64,000 nt of DNA, from NCBI GenBank assembly GCA_030428255.1, contig JAUIBT010000008.1, positions 61,670 to 125,669 on the forward strand, written 5' to 3'. The translations under genes were made by a program, and so were the position numbers. This document shows positions 34,338 to 43,790 of the stretch, in pieces (the first letter of the stretch is position 1; each line of letters begins with the position of its first letter). The notes beneath the pieces were generated by a model, which made no database searches, was not told the DNA's origin, and worked only from the letters and a program-made list of their open reading frames with translations. The stretch is from Alphaproteobacteria bacterium. GTDB taxonomy: Bacteria; Pseudomonadota; Alphaproteobacteria; UBA7985; JAUIBT01.

Positions 34338-34496
34338 GCGGGCATTCCTAGGCAAGTGAGGACGCGGGCAGACTGCCAGCTTTGCCCAAAGGACTCCCAA
34401 CTGTTGCCGACCTGCATCGGCCGCATTTTGGCTGAAATCCACCGGCGCAGTGATAAGGGGCAGGGCTTGACTCCTCGGGACATCTGCATAATAGTG

Positions 34497-34514
34497 AATG
34501 AACGCTCGTTCATT
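34497..34514. promoter_or_regulatory. 18-bp palindrome, candidate TetR operator
   Basis: AATGAACGCTCGTTCATT has 8-bp perfect arms around a 2-bp centre. It lies between the divergent acyl-CoA synthetase and tetR starts, 24 bp upstream of the tetR start codon. Its form matches operators of TetR-type fatty-acid/leucine catabolism repressors, which often bind AACG...CGTT-type sites. Confidence 0.8.
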
Positions 34515-34537
34515 TTTGTCGATTATCGAGACCTGCT

Positions 34538-35215
34538 GTGCCCCGCCTCGCAACCCAGCTCGCACTGAAATCCAAGGCCGTTGGCTACCCAGCCGCTCCC
34601 TCCAAAGGTGAGCGCACGGCGGGCCGCATCCTGGAGGCCAGCGCCAATCTGTTCGCTGACCAAGGCTATGCGGCGGTGTCGATGCGTCAGATTGCGGCCG
34701 AGGTGGGCATAGGGCAGGGCGCGCTCTACAATCACTTTGCCTCCAAGCAAGACCTGCTGGTGCAGATCCTTCTGGATCACATGCGCGGTCTGCTGGCGGC
34801 TTGGCAAGCCAGCGATCCGGGCCTGGATCGGCCCCACCAACGGCTCAAGGCCTTTGTCTTTTTCCACATCGACTATCACCGCAGCCGGGCGCGTGACGTG
34901 TTTCTGTCCTACATGGAATTGCGCAGCCTAGAGCCCACAACGCGTGGCCCTATCCTGGCGGCGCGCAAGTCCTATGAGGCGGTGCTGATTGATACCTTGG
35001 AAGCTGGCCGGCTGGCCCAAGACTTCCAGATCGAAGACGCCAAGCTGACCGCCATGGCCCTGCTGGGTATGCTGGCGGGTCTGACCAACTGGTACCAAGA
35101 AGGCGGCCGGTTGGGCTTTGAACACATCCAACATCACTATTGGCTTATGACTCGCCGCATGGTGGCCGCGAAGGCACCAGATCAAGCGAGCCAAGCCGCC
35201 ACCGACGACCGCTAG
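34538..35215 (+). CDS. TetR family regulator of the leucine-degradation operon
   Basis: The 225-aa product starts at GTG 34538; no upstream ATG fits. Residues about 22-70 form the TetR helix-turn-helix ('RILEASANLFADQGYAAVSMRQIAAEVGIGQGALYNHFASKQDLL' in outline), and the C-terminal part is a helical ligand domain. It is the first gene of the ivd-mcc operon (12-bp gap to ivd). The palindrome just upstream is its likely autoregulatory operator. An acyl-CoA effector is inferred from the neighbours. Confidence 0.9.
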   Translation: MPRLATQLALKSKAVGYPAAPSKGERTAGRILEASANLFADQGYAAVSMRQIAAEVGIGQGALYNHFASKQDLLVQILLDHMRGLLAAWQASDPGLDRPHQRLKAFVFFHIDYHRSRARDVFLSYMELRSLEPTTRGPILAARKSYEAVLIDTLEAGRLAQDFQIEDAKLTAMALLGMLAGLTNWYQEGGRLGFEHIQHHYWLMTRRMVAAKAPDQASQAATDDR

Positions 35216-35227
35216 GGAGAAACCGCT

Positions 35228-36394
35228 ATGTTTTACGGATCTATGACCTTTGATCTGGGCGAAGATGTCAATGCGCTGCGCGACGCCGTTCACCGCTTTG
35301 CTCAGGATCGCATCAAGCCGCTGGCGGCAGAGATCGACCAGACCAACCGCTTTGCCAACACGCTGTGGCGTGAGATGGGCGACCTGGGTTTGCTGGGCAT
35401 CACCGTGCCTGAGCAGTTTGGTGGCTCGGACATGGGCTATCTGGCGCACGTCGTGGCGGTTGAGGAAATCGCGCGGGCATCGGCCAGCGTCTCCTTGTCG
35501 TACGGCGCACACGCTAACCTTTGTGTGAACCAAATCCGCCTCAACGGCACCGACGCTCAGCGTGCCAAGTACCTGCCCAAGCTGGTCAGCGGCGAACACG
35601 TTGGCGCTTTGGCCATGAGCGAGGTGGGCGCGGGCTCGGACGTAGTGTCTATGACTTTGCGCGCGGACAAAGTTGAAGGCGGGTACCGTCTGACCGGCAA
35701 CAAATTCTGGATCACCAACGGCCCCGATGCTGACGTGCTGGTGGTCTATGCCAAGACCGACCCCGAGGCGGGCCCCAAGGGCATCACCACCTTCTTGATC
35801 GAAAACACCATGGAGGGCTTCAGCGCCGCGCCGCACCTAGACAAGCTGGGCATGCGCGGCTCAAACACGGCAGAGCTGGTGTTCAACAATGTGTTTGTGC
35901 CTGAGGAAAACGTGCTGGGCCAGGTCGGAAAGGGCGTCAACGTGCTGATGTCGGGTCTGGACTATGAGCGTGTGGTGCTGTCCGGCATTGGTCTTGGCAT
36001 TATGGCGGCCTGCCTGGACGAGATCATGCCCTACATGGCCGAGCGCAAGCAGTTTGGCCAGCCCGTCGGCGACTTCCAGCTCATGCAGGGCAAGATCGCT
36101 GACATCTACACCAAGCTGAACACCGCGCGCGCCTATTGCTATGAGGTGGCCAAGGCCTGTGATCGTGGTGAAGTTACCCGCCAGGACGCGGCGGCTTGTG
36201 TGCTCTATTCCAGCGAAGAGGCCATGGTGGTGGCGCACCAAGCGGTGCAGGCCATGGGCGGGGCGGGCTTCTTGAACGACAGTCCGGTCAGTCGCTTCTT
36301 CCGCGACGCCAAGCTGATGGAGATCGGCGCGGGCACTTCTGAAATCCGCCGCATGCTGATCGGTCGCGAACTGATGAAAGGCATGCGCGCATGA
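35228..36394 (+). CDS. ivd: Isovaleryl-CoA dehydrogenase
   Basis: This FAD enzyme oxidises isovaleryl-CoA to 3-methylcrotonyl-CoA, the third step of leucine breakdown. The 388-aa protein has the acyl-CoA dehydrogenase signatures '[14 protein letters not shown]' and '[27 protein letters not shown]'. Glu247 in '[11 protein letters not shown]' matches the distinctive catalytic base of isovaleryl-CoA dehydrogenases, which sits earlier than in other family members. AGGGAG precedes the ATG. It overlaps mccB by 4 bp. Confidence 0.95.
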   Translation: MFYGSMTFDLGEDVNALRDAVHRFAQDRIKPLAAEIDQTNRFANTLWREMGDLGLLGITVPEQFGGSDMGYLAHVVAVEEIARASASVSLSYGAHANLCVNQIRLNGTDAQRAKYLPKLVSGEHVGALAMSEVGAGSDVVSMTLRADKVEGGYRLTGNKFWITNGPDADVLVVYAKTDPEAGPKGITTFLIENTMEGFSAAPHLDKLGMRGSNTAELVFNNVFVPEENVLGQVGKGVNVLMSGLDYERVVLSGIGLGIMAACLDEIMPYMAERKQFGQPVGDFQLMQGKIADIYTKLNTARAYCYEVAKACDRGEVTRQDAAACVLYSSEEAMVVAHQAVQAMGGAGFLNDSPVSRFFRDAKLMEIGAGTSEIRRMLIGRELMKGMRA

Positions 36395-37998
36395 GCGTTC
36401 TAACCAGTGCCATCGCCACGGGCGGCGATGATTTCAAGGCCAACCAGGCCGCCAACATGGCAGCGTTGGAGCAAATGCAGGCCGCCTATCGCGCGGTCGA
36501 GCCCGGCGGCAATGCCAAGTCCCGCGAGCGCCACTTGAGCCGAGGCAAGCTGTTGCCGCGCGACCGGGTGGCCCAATTGCTCGACCCCGGATCGCCCTTC
36601 TTGGAGGTGGGCGCGCTGGCGGCCTACGATTGCTATGACAACCAGGTGCCGTCTGCGGGCGTTATCACCGGCATTGGCCGCGTGGCAGGTCAAGAGGTGA
36701 TGGTGGTCTGCAACGATGCCACCGTTAAGGGCGGCACCTACTTCCCGCTGACGGTCAAGAAGCATCTGCGCGCGCAGGAAATCGCCGAGGCCAACCACCT
36801 GCCTTGCGTCTACCTGGTGGACAGCGGCGGCGCGAACCTGCCCCAGCAAGACGAGGTGTTCCCAGATCGCGACCACTTCGGGCGTATTTTCTTCAATCAG
36901 GCCAACATGAGCGCCAAGGGCATTGCGCAAATCGCAGTGGTCATGGGTTCCTGTACAGCGGGCGGGGCCTATGTGCCCGCCATGTCGGATGTCTCGATCA
37001 TCGTCAAGCAGCAGGGTACGATCTTTCTAGCGGGCCCTCCCTTGGTGCAAGCCGCCACCGGTGAGGTGGTCAGCGCCGAAGACCTGGGCGGCGGCGATGT
37101 TCACACGCGCCTGTCCGGCGTTGCCGACATGTTGGCCGAAAACGACGCCCACGCCTTAGCGCTGGCGCGGCAAGCGGTGGCCAGCCTGGCGCGTCGCAAG
37201 CCGAGCAGCTTGGCGCTGGCGGCAGTGGAAGAGCCGCTCTATGACCCCGAAGAAATTTTGGGCGTGGTTCCAGGCGACCTGAAGACGCCCTACGACATCC
37301 GCGAAGTTATTGCCCGCCTGGTTGATGGCTCGCGCTTTGACGAGTTCAAGCCGCGCTATGGCACCACGCTGGTCTGTGGCTTCGCCCATGTCTGGGGTAT
37401 GCCGGTTGGCATCATTGGCAACAACGGCGTGCTGTTCTCTGAGTCTGCTGTCAAGGCGGCGCACTTTGTCGAGCTCTGCTGTCAGCGCAAGGTCCCGCTG
37501 GTCTTCTTGCAAAACATCACCGGTTTTATGGTCGGGCGCAAGGCCGAGGCGGGCGGCATCGCCAAGGATGGGGCCAAGATGGTGACGGCGGTGGCCACAG
37601 CTTCGGTGCCGAAAATCACCATGCTGGTCGGCGGCTCCTTTGGTGCAGGCAACTATGGCATGTGCGGGCGCGCTTATGCGCCGCGCTTCTTGTGGACCTG
37701 GCCCAACAGCCGCATCTCGGTGATGGGCGGCGAGCAAGCGGCTGGCGTGCTGGCGACCGTCAAGCGGGGGGCGCTGGAAAAGGCCGGTCAGGCCTGGAGC
37801 GCCGAGGAGGAGGCCGCCTTCAAGCGGCCAACCCTGGACATGTTTGAACATCAAAGCCATCCGCTCTACGCCAGCGCTCGATTGTGGGATGATGGCATTA
37901 TTGACCCGCGTCGCTCGCGCGAGACTTTGGCGCTCAGCCTGGCAGCAGCGTTGAATGCCCCCATCCAAGAGACACGCTTCGGCGTGTTCCGCATGTAG
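36391..37998 (+). CDS. mccB: 3-Methylcrotonyl-CoA carboxylase, carboxyltransferase (beta) subunit
   Basis: With the biotin subunit encoded next, this carboxylates 3-methylcrotonyl-CoA to 3-methylglutaconyl-CoA. The 535-aa product has the two crotonase-fold carboxyltransferase halves: '[21 protein letters not shown]' and '[16 protein letters not shown]' in the first, '[20 protein letters not shown]' and '[18 protein letters not shown]' in the second. The pattern is closer to methylcrotonyl- than propionyl-CoA carboxylase, in agreement with the operon. The ATG overlaps the ivd stop (ATGA). Confidence 0.95.
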   Translation: MSVLTSAIATGGDDFKANQAANMAALEQMQAAYRAVEPGGNAKSRERHLSRGKLLPRDRVAQLLDPGSPFLEVGALAAYDCYDNQVPSAGVITGIGRVAGQEVMVVCNDATVKGGTYFPLTVKKHLRAQEIAEANHLPCVYLVDSGGANLPQQDEVFPDRDHFGRIFFNQANMSAKGIAQIAVVMGSCTAGGAYVPAMSDVSIIVKQQGTIFLAGPPLVQAATGEVVSAEDLGGGDVHTRLSGVADMLAENDAHALALARQAVASLARRKPSSLALAAVEEPLYDPEEILGVVPGDLKTPYDIREVIARLVDGSRFDEFKPRYGTTLVCGFAHVWGMPVGIIGNNGVLFSESAVKAAHFVELCCQRKVPLVFLQNITGFMVGRKAEAGGIAKDGAKMVTAVATASVPKITMLVGGSFGAGNYGMCGRAYAPRFLWTWPNSRISVMGGEQAAGVLATVKRGALEKAGQAWSAEEEAAFKRPTLDMFEHQSHPLYASARLWDDGIIDPRRSRETLALSLAAALNAPIQETRFGVFRM

Positions 37999-38007
37999 GA
38001 GGCGCGC

Positions 38008-40041
38008 ATGTTCTCTAAAATTTTGATCGCCAATCGAGGCGAAATCGCTTGCCGAGTTATGGCCACCGCGCGCCGCCTGGGCATCCGCAGCGTTGCTGTG
38101 TATTCCGAGGCTGACCGAGAGGCCCAGCACACCCTGCTTGCCGACGAAGCCGTGCTGATCGGTCCAGCGCCGAGCCTGCAATCTTATTTGCGCGGGGATC
38201 GCATCATTGAGTCCGCGCTGGCCACGGGTGCAGAGGCGATCCACCCCGGCTATGGCTTTTTGTCCGAGAACCCCGATTTCGTCGAGGCCGTCGAGGCTGC
38301 GGGTCTGACTTTCATCGGCCCCAGCGCCTCTGCCATGCGCGCTATGGGCCTGAAGGACAAGGCCAAGCAACTGATGATCGAAGCGGGCGTGCCCGTGGTG
38401 CCCGGCTACCAAGGCGAGGCGCAAGACCCGGACTTCTTGGCTGAGCAGGCCGAGGCCATCGGCTATCCCGTGTTGATCAAAGCGCGTGCGGGCGGTGGCG
38501 GCAAGGGCATGCGCTTGGTCGAAAGCCCGGCGGATTTCCGCGAGGCTCTGCAAGCTGCGCGCCGCGAGGGCGAGGCCAGCTTTGGCGATCCTCACTGTTT
38601 GATTGAAAAGTTCATCCAGCGCCCGCGCCATATCGAGGTGCAGGTGTTCGGCGATGCGCAAGGGCAGGTGGTGCACCTGTTCGAGCGCGACTGTTCCATG
38701 CAGCGCCGTCATCAAAAGATCATCGAGGAGGCGCCTGCGCCAGGTCTGGACGAGCCCATTCGCCAGGCGATTTGCGCGGCTGCGGTCAAGGCGGCGGAGG
38801 CCATCGACTACCAGGGCGCTGGCACGATTGAATTTATCGTCGATGGCTCGGATGGGCTGCGCGCCGACGGCTTCTGGTTCATGGAGATGAACACCCGCTT
38901 GCAGGTTGAACACCCGGTGACCGAGGCCATTACCGGCCAAGATTTGGTGGAGTGGCAATTGCGGGTCGCGGCGGGCCAGCCTCTGCCACTGCGCCAAGAT
39001 CAGATCCAGCGGCGCGGGCATGCCATCGAGGCGCGACTGTGTGCCGAAGATCCCACGCGCGGCTTCTTGCCCGCAACCGGCCGCCTAGAGCGCTGGGCCC
39101 TGGCGGGCGCCTCGGCCTTCGGCTTGGCAGATCTGCGCCTGGATAGCGGCGTTGTCGCGGGCAAGGCCATCAGCCCCTATTACGATCCCATGATCGCCAA
39201 GCTGATTGCCTTTGGTGATGAACGCGATCAGGCGCTGGGCCGTTTGACCGCGGGCCTGGCCGCGCTGGAGGTCGAGGGCGTGACCACAAACGCCAGCTTC
39301 TTGAACCGCTTGCTGCGCTCTGAGGCCTTCGCGGGCGCGGAGCTGGATACAGGCCTGGTCGAACGCGATCTGGAGGCCTTGATTGACCAAGGGACTCCAA
39401 GCAATGCCGTGGCCATCCTGGCGGCGGTCGCCTTCGCCGGGGGCTTGCCCACAGCGGAGCGCGGCGCAGATCCCTGGGCGGCCTTGAGCCACTGGCGGGC
39501 CTTGGGCAGCGCCAAGCACAGCCTGGCGCTCGACTGCAACGGCCAGAGCCTTGGGGTGGCGTTGGAGCTGGCGGCTGGCGGTGCGCGGGTTGACGGGCGC
39601 GCGCAGCTCAACGACGGCGACTGGCAGGACTTCAGCCTCACCGCCAGCGCTGCGGGTGGGTTTGCTCTGGAATGTGGAGGCCGCATTGCGCGCTATGTGC
39701 TGACTGCTTTGGCCGACGGCTGGCGCGTGTTGGACGGGGCAGACGCCTACACCATTACCCAACCGCTCGGCTGGCAGAGCGCGGAGGCTGGCGACAGCTC
39801 GGACACGCTGCTGGCCCCCATGCCGGGGCTGGTGCAACAGGTGCTGGTCGACGCCGGACAGAGCGTTGAGGCGGGCCAGGCCTTGGCCATTTTGGAAGCT
39901 ATGAAGATGGAGCACAGCCTGAAAGCACCGCGTGCGGCCACCATCGCGGCGGTGGCGGTTAGCGCGGGCGATCAGGTCAGCGACGGCCAAGTGCTGATCC
40001 AATTGGAGCCCGAAGCCGAGAGCGCAGGAGAGGCGGCATGA
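38008..40041 (+). CDS. mccA: 3-Methylcrotonyl-CoA carboxylase, biotin carboxylase/carrier (alpha) subunit
   Basis: The 677-aa subunit contains a biotin carboxylase domain (from 'KILIANRGEIACRVMATARRLG' in outline, with ATP-binding 'KARAGGGGKGMRLV' and 'EMNTRLQVEHPVTE'), a middle domain, and a C-terminal biotinyl domain. Biotin attaches to Lys633 in 'EAMKMEHS'. It supplies carboxybiotin to MccB. GGAGG precedes the ATG nine bases after mccB, and its stop overlaps the HMG-CoA lyase start by 4 bp. Confidence 0.95.
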   Translation: MFSKILIANRGEIACRVMATARRLGIRSVAVYSEADREAQHTLLADEAVLIGPAPSLQSYLRGDRIIESALATGAEAIHPGYGFLSENPDFVEAVEAAGLTFIGPSASAMRAMGLKDKAKQLMIEAGVPVVPGYQGEAQDPDFLAEQAEAIGYPVLIKARAGGGGKGMRLVESPADFREALQAARREGEASFGDPHCLIEKFIQRPRHIEVQVFGDAQGQVVHLFERDCSMQRRHQKIIEEAPAPGLDEPIRQAICAAAVKAAEAIDYQGAGTIEFIVDGSDGLRADGFWFMEMNTRLQVEHPVTEAITGQDLVEWQLRVAAGQPLPLRQDQIQRRGHAIEARLCAEDPTRGFLPATGRLERWALAGASAFGLADLRLDSGVVAGKAISPYYDPMIAKLIAFGDERDQALGRLTAGLAALEVEGVTTNASFLNRLLRSEAFAGAELDTGLVERDLEALIDQGTPSNAVAILAAVAFAGGLPTAERGADPWAALSHWRALGSAKHSLALDCNGQSLGVALELAAGGARVDGRAQLNDGDWQDFSLTASAAGGFALECGGRIARYVLTALADGWRVLDGADAYTITQPLGWQSAEAGDSSDTLLAPMPGLVQQVLVDAGQSVEAGQALAILEAMKMEHSLKAPRAATIAAVAVSAGDQVSDGQVLIQLEPEAESAGEAA

Positions 40042-40892
40042 GCGATCAGGTTTTGGTCTATGAAGTTGGCCCGCGCGATGGCCTGCAAAACGAAAAGCAG
40101 ATCATCGCCACCGCCGACAAGGTAGCGCTGGTTGACCAGCTTGCCGACTGCGGGTTTTCCGCGATCGAAGTCACCAGCTTTGTATCGCCCAAATGGGTGC
40201 CGCAACTGGCCGATGCGGCGGATGTCATGGCGCAAATCCAGCGCAAGCCGGGCGTCACCTACGCCTGTTTGACCCCCAATCTGCGCGGGTTCGAGGCCGC
40301 AGAGGCCGCTCAAGCGGATGAGGTGGCGGTGTTCGCGGCGGCCTCTGAGGGGTTTAGCCAGAAGAACATCAACTGCTCGATTGAAGAGAGCTTTGCCCGT
40401 TTCGCGCCGATCATCGAGGCCGCCCGACCCTTGGGATTGCCGGTGCGCGGCTATCTGTCTTGCGTGATTGCCTGCCCCTACGACGGAGCGATTGCGCCGG
40501 CCAAGGTGGCCGAAGTGGCGGCCAAGCTGCTGGCGATGGGCTGCTATCAGGTTTCGCTGGGCGATACCATCGGCGCGGGCACGCCCCAGACCACCGCCGC
40601 TATGCTGGACGCCGTGTTGGAGCGCATTCCGGCCAGCCAACTCGCGGGGCATTTCCACGAGACCGGCGGACGGGCGCTGGACAACATTGAAGTTTCGCTG
40701 ACCAAGGGCCTGCGGGTGTTTGACGCCTCGGTGGCCGGGCTGGGCGGCTGCCCCTACGCGCCGGGCGCGCAGGGCAATGTCGCCAGCGAAGCCGTGGCGC
40801 GACGCTTGGCCGATCTGGGGTTTGAGACCGGAATTGATCTGGAGCGGCTAGCCGCAGTCGCTCAGTTTGCAGCAGGTTTGAGGAGCGCCTAA
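40038..40892 (+). CDS. mvaB: Hydroxymethylglutaryl-CoA lyase
   Basis: This TIM-barrel enzyme splits HMG-CoA into acetoacetate and acetyl-CoA, the last step of leucine catabolism. The 284-aa product has 'VGPRDGLQNE' (metal-site Asp), 'EVTSFVSPKWVPQLADA', the catalytic-cysteine region 'VAGLGGCPYAPGAQGNVASE' and the metal His pair in 'GHFHETGGRALDN'. Its length is normal. Start overlaps mccA and the hydratase gene follows after 3 bp. Confidence 0.95.
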   Translation: MSDQVLVYEVGPRDGLQNEKQIIATADKVALVDQLADCGFSAIEVTSFVSPKWVPQLADAADVMAQIQRKPGVTYACLTPNLRGFEAAEAAQADEVAVFAAASEGFSQKNINCSIEESFARFAPIIEAARPLGLPVRGYLSCVIACPYDGAIAPAKVAEVAAKLLAMGCYQVSLGDTIGAGTPQTTAAMLDAVLERIPASQLAGHFHETGGRALDNIEVSLTKGLRVFDASVAGLGGCPYAPGAQGNVASEAVARRLADLGFETGIDLERLAAVAQFAAGLRSA

Positions 40893-40895
40893 GCC

Positions 40896-41681
40896 ATGAC
40901 CTACCAAGCCATTCAAGCCGAACAAGACGCGCGCGGGCTTCTGACCGTGACCTTGAACCAGGCCGAGCGACGCAACGCTCTGTCGCCGTTGATGATCAAG
41001 GAGCTGACCCATTTCGCCCGGACCGTGAGCGAGCGTAAGGCCCGGGTGGTGGTGTTGCGCGGGGCTGGCGAGATCTTCTGCGCCGGTGGGGATCTGGCCT
41101 GGATGCAAGCGCAGATGGCTGCCGACCGCACAACGCGCATGCGTGAAGCGCGCAAGCTGGCGACCATGTTGCAGGCGCTCAACACCCTGCCCCTGCCGCT
41201 GATCGCCGTGGTGCAGGGCGGTGCTTTTGGCGGCGGTGTCGGTATGGCCTCGGTCTGCGATTATGTGATTGCTGAAGCCTCGGCGCGCTTTGGATTGACA
41301 GAGACACGCTTGGGCCTGATCCCAGCCACCATCAGCCCCTATGTGTTGGCGCGCATGGGTGAGGGCCGGGCGCGGCGGGTCTTTATGTCGGCGCGCTTGT
41401 TCGACGCCAGCGAGGCCGAACGCCTGGGCCTGGTCGCCGAGGTGGTGGCAGACGCAGAGGCAGCAGAGGTGGCGCTTGAGCGTCAGATCAAGCCCTATTT
41501 CAAGGCCGCACCGGGCGCCGTTGCGGCGGCCAAAGCCTTGGCGCGCAGTTTAGGCCCTTGCATCGACGAAGCGGTGATTGATCGCACGATTGAGGCCTTG
41601 GCCGATACCTGGGAGCAGCAAGAGGCTCACGACGGCATCGCTGCCTTTTTTGCCAAACAAAGCGCACCTTGGAGCCGCTAG
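40896..41681 (+). CDS. liuC: Methylglutaconyl-CoA hydratase (enoyl-CoA hydratase family)
   Basis: The 261-aa crotonase-fold protein has the oxyanion-hole strand 'FCAGGDLAWMQAQM' and the second signature 'VQGGAFGGGVGMASVCDYVIA'. A Glu in 'LTETRLGLIPATISPYVLARMG' is at a position used for catalysis. In this operon it most likely hydrates 3-methylglutaconyl-CoA to HMG-CoA between the carboxylase and lyase steps. It is the last gene of the operon; no clear terminator follows. Confidence 0.9.
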   Translation: MTYQAIQAEQDARGLLTVTLNQAERRNALSPLMIKELTHFARTVSERKARVVVLRGAGEIFCAGGDLAWMQAQMAADRTTRMREARKLATMLQALNTLPLPLIAVVQGGAFGGGVGMASVCDYVIAEASARFGLTETRLGLIPATISPYVLARMGEGRARRVFMSARLFDASEAERLGLVAEVVADAEAAEVALERQIKPYFKAAPGAVAAAKALARSLGPCIDEAVIDRTIEALADTWEQQEAHDGIAAFFAKQSAPWSR

Positions 41682-41864
41682 GACTTCGGCCTGCTTCTAT
41701 GCGCCGAATGGGCGAAATTTGTGGATAAACGCTCTTTTGTGTGGTTTGCACGCATGAGGGGTGGTAGAGGTTTAACCCTAAAACAACGGTGAATTCGCGC
41801 AAGGGTACAGCATGCAAGCGCTTGTCCTATGGGCGGTATACGCCTGAAAATTGGGGATAATACT

Positions 41865-42224
41865 ATGATTCGCGTGATCACAAGTCTTGCCATTCTAGTT
41901 GCGACCAGCATGCTCGCGAGCTGTGGCGAGCCACAAAGGACGAGCATTTCTGGGCAAGAAATGTTGACGTGGGCCGCCGAGGCCCCGGCAACCTCTTGTG
42001 ACGTTCTAAGCCAACGAAGAAGCGATATGGCGCGGCTGATGAATGGCCGCATGGTGGTCAATGGCAAGACAGTATACGCAGGCAGTGTCGATGGCGGAAA
42101 GATGATGACCGTGATGTTGACCAGCTACAAGATACAGAACCGCAACTATATGAAACGCTGTGCAACGCCCAAAGAAGTCGCCGCGTACCAGCAAACCTGC
42201 GCCATGTTGCCCACTGCCTGTTAG
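41865..42224 (+). CDS. Small lipoprotein of unknown function
   Basis: The ATG at 41865 (GGGGA eight bases upstream) gives 119 aa with a lipoprotein signal: a hydrophobic core and the lipobox 'MLASCG', so the mature protein would be lipid-anchored at Cys. The remainder has four further cysteines (TSCD, KRCA, QTCA, TAC). I recognise no family. It follows the leucine operon by 183 bp and seems separate from it. The upstream gap contains one TGTGGATAA (41720-41728). Confidence 0.72.
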   Translation: MIRVITSLAILVATSMLASCGEPQRTSISGQEMLTWAAEAPATSCDVLSQRRSDMARLMNGRMVVNGKTVYAGSVDGGKMMTVMLTSYKIQNRNYMKRCATPKEVAAYQQTCAMLPTAC

Positions 42225-42235
42225 GCGCTTGTCCG

Positions 42236-42664
42236 CTACCGATCATCGTTGGAAAAATATGCAGGATAGCCGGAAAAAGTGGGGGCATCGCCGACCTGTG
42301 ACGCCCAAGCGCTGCACTCGCTCATAAAGATGCGCGCCGTGTGGCGGACCTTGGGTTCCCCGTCGAGGCACCCTGCGGGCACCAAAATTCGGCCGCTGTC
42401 GTTGGATCGATAAGGCAGGGCTGTTGCGCAGATCTGACAGTAGGCTTTCGAAAAGGATCGGCCCGGCAGATCAAAGCGCTTCACCAAGTCTTGCCCGCGC
42501 GTCCAAACCAGGCTCTCGGTTTCGCTGGACAGATGCGCGATGTGCGCGGAGCCTGAGATCTTGCGGCACTGCCGACAGTGGCAAAAAAAGAGAAAGCGAA
42601 AGTCGTTGTCGATGTCAAAGGCGACCTGCCCACAGAGGCAAGAGCCGGTGATGGCGTCAGCCAC
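42236..42664 (-). CDS. GFA family (glutathione-dependent formaldehyde-activating/CENP-V fold) protein
   Basis: The 142-aa product starts at a GTG preceded by a strong AAAGGAGG. Zinc-site motifs of the family are present: 'GSCLCGQVAF' near the start, 'CHCRQCRKISGSAH' at about 30-43, and 'CQICATAL' further on. Members bind zinc and some bind glutathione; most are not formaldehyde enzymes, so the substrate is left open. No signal peptide. Confidence 0.87.
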   Translation of the reverse strand: MADAITGSCLCGQVAFDIDNDFRFLFFCHCRQCRKISGSAHIAHLSSETESLVWTRGQDLVKRFDLPGRSFSKAYCQICATALPYRSNDSGRILVPAGCLDGEPKVRHTARIFMSECSAWASQVGDAPTFSGYPAYFSNDDR

Positions 42665-42742
42665 TTGGTGCCTCCTTTCCGTAAAGCCTCGGGCGGGCGA
42701 ACCGGTGAGCCCAAAGCGGTGTTGCGCTGCCTAACGGCTTTA

Positions 42743-43705
42743 TTAGGGCGCTATCTTTGACCCCAAGCCTTGCGCTTCGGCGCGTTTGACCGCCAGCACC
42801 GTGGCCGCATAGTCGCCCAAAGCCAACCCGCGAAAGGCAAAGGCCGCAGGCTTACCGGGCTGTCGATCAGCCACCCGTCCGGCCACCAGCTCGGTCAGAT
42901 CGCCAGCGATGCGCTCGGGCGCGACCATAGGCTGGGCGCTTTCGGCCTCTTGGATGCGGTCGTCAACGATGAGGCTGCCAAAAGCCGGCATGCTCTCAGG
43001 ATACCAAGGAATGCAGGCGTCGGTAATGGCGGCAAAGGCGTTGGGCTGCAGCCAGCCCGCGTCTAAAAATGGTTTGATCGAAAAATCCAAAGTGATCGAT
43101 GTGACCACCAGGTCGGCGCCCTGCAAAGCCTCTTGTGGTTGGTTGCAGGCCACAGCTTCCAAGCCCATCGCACGAGCGCTCTGGCACAGCTTGTCGATGT
43201 TGGCTTGCCCGCGACCGTAGACCTGAACGCGCTCGAGTGGGAAGAGGTCGGCAAAAGCCGCCAGGTGCGAATGCGCCTGCACGCCCGTGCCGACAAAGGC
43301 CAAACAGCGCGCTTTGGGATCCGCCAAGCGGCGCGCGGCCACCGCCGACAAAGCGGCAGTGCGTACAGCGGTGATCCAGTTGGCCCCCACCACGGCGCGC
43401 AGCAAGCCGGTTTGGGCATCCAGCGCCATAATCGCCCCGTTGATCGCCGCCAGGCCCCGGCTGGGATTATCGGGGCACACGCTGACCTGCTTGACCACGA
43501 CAAAGCCGTCGTCGCCCACCGCCAGCGTAGACATCATATAGCGGCCTTCGCCGGGCAGGATCGCGCTCTTGGGCGAGGTGTGCAGCCGTCCCTCGGCCTT
43601 GGCCATTAGCGCGACTTCGATGGCATCGGCCACCTCGCAAGGGCGGATGTTCAGCGATTCCAGCATGGGATCGGACAGATATAGGAAGTCAGAGCCGGTG
43701 TGCAT
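42743..43705 (-). CDS. Ornithine cyclodeaminase / mu-crystallin family protein
   Basis: From the ATG at 43705 (GAGGAA upstream) the product has 320 aa, normal for the family. The NAD(P)-binding region is 'LAFVGTGVQAHSHLAAFADLF', preceded by 'TGLLRAVVGANWITAVRTAALSAVAARRLADP', the typical substrate-loop and dimer segment. Members act as ornithine cyclodeaminase, alanine dehydrogenase or imine/ketimine reductase; the residues seen do not separate these. It is followed by the GFA gene and preceded by a DMT transporter on the same strand. Confidence 0.88.
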   Translation of the reverse strand: MHTGSDFLYLSDPMLESLNIRPCEVADAIEVALMAKAEGRLHTSPKSAILPGEGRYMMSTLAVGDDGFVVVKQVSVCPDNPSRGLAAINGAIMALDAQTGLLRAVVGANWITAVRTAALSAVAARRLADPKARCLAFVGTGVQAHSHLAAFADLFPLERVQVYGRGQANIDKLCQSARAMGLEAVACNQPQEALQGADLVVTSITLDFSIKPFLDAGWLQPNAFAAITDACIPWYPESMPAFGSLIVDDRIQEAESAQPMVAPERIAGDLTELVAGRVADRQPGKPAAFAFRGLALGDYAATVLAVKRAEAQGLGSKIAP

Positions 43706-43790
43706 GGCGGTTCCTCGTGCGTCGGGGTAAGGGGGCGCATGCTGGCCCATATTCCTGCCGCCTGCAAGCGCCAGCAAGAGCCTGCAAGGC

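Noticed and set aside
37156..39021. 621-aa open frame antisense to mccB/mccA
   Set aside because: It is a shadow of two well-recognised genes in GC-rich DNA, has low-complexity His/Gln/Arg composition and no family features.
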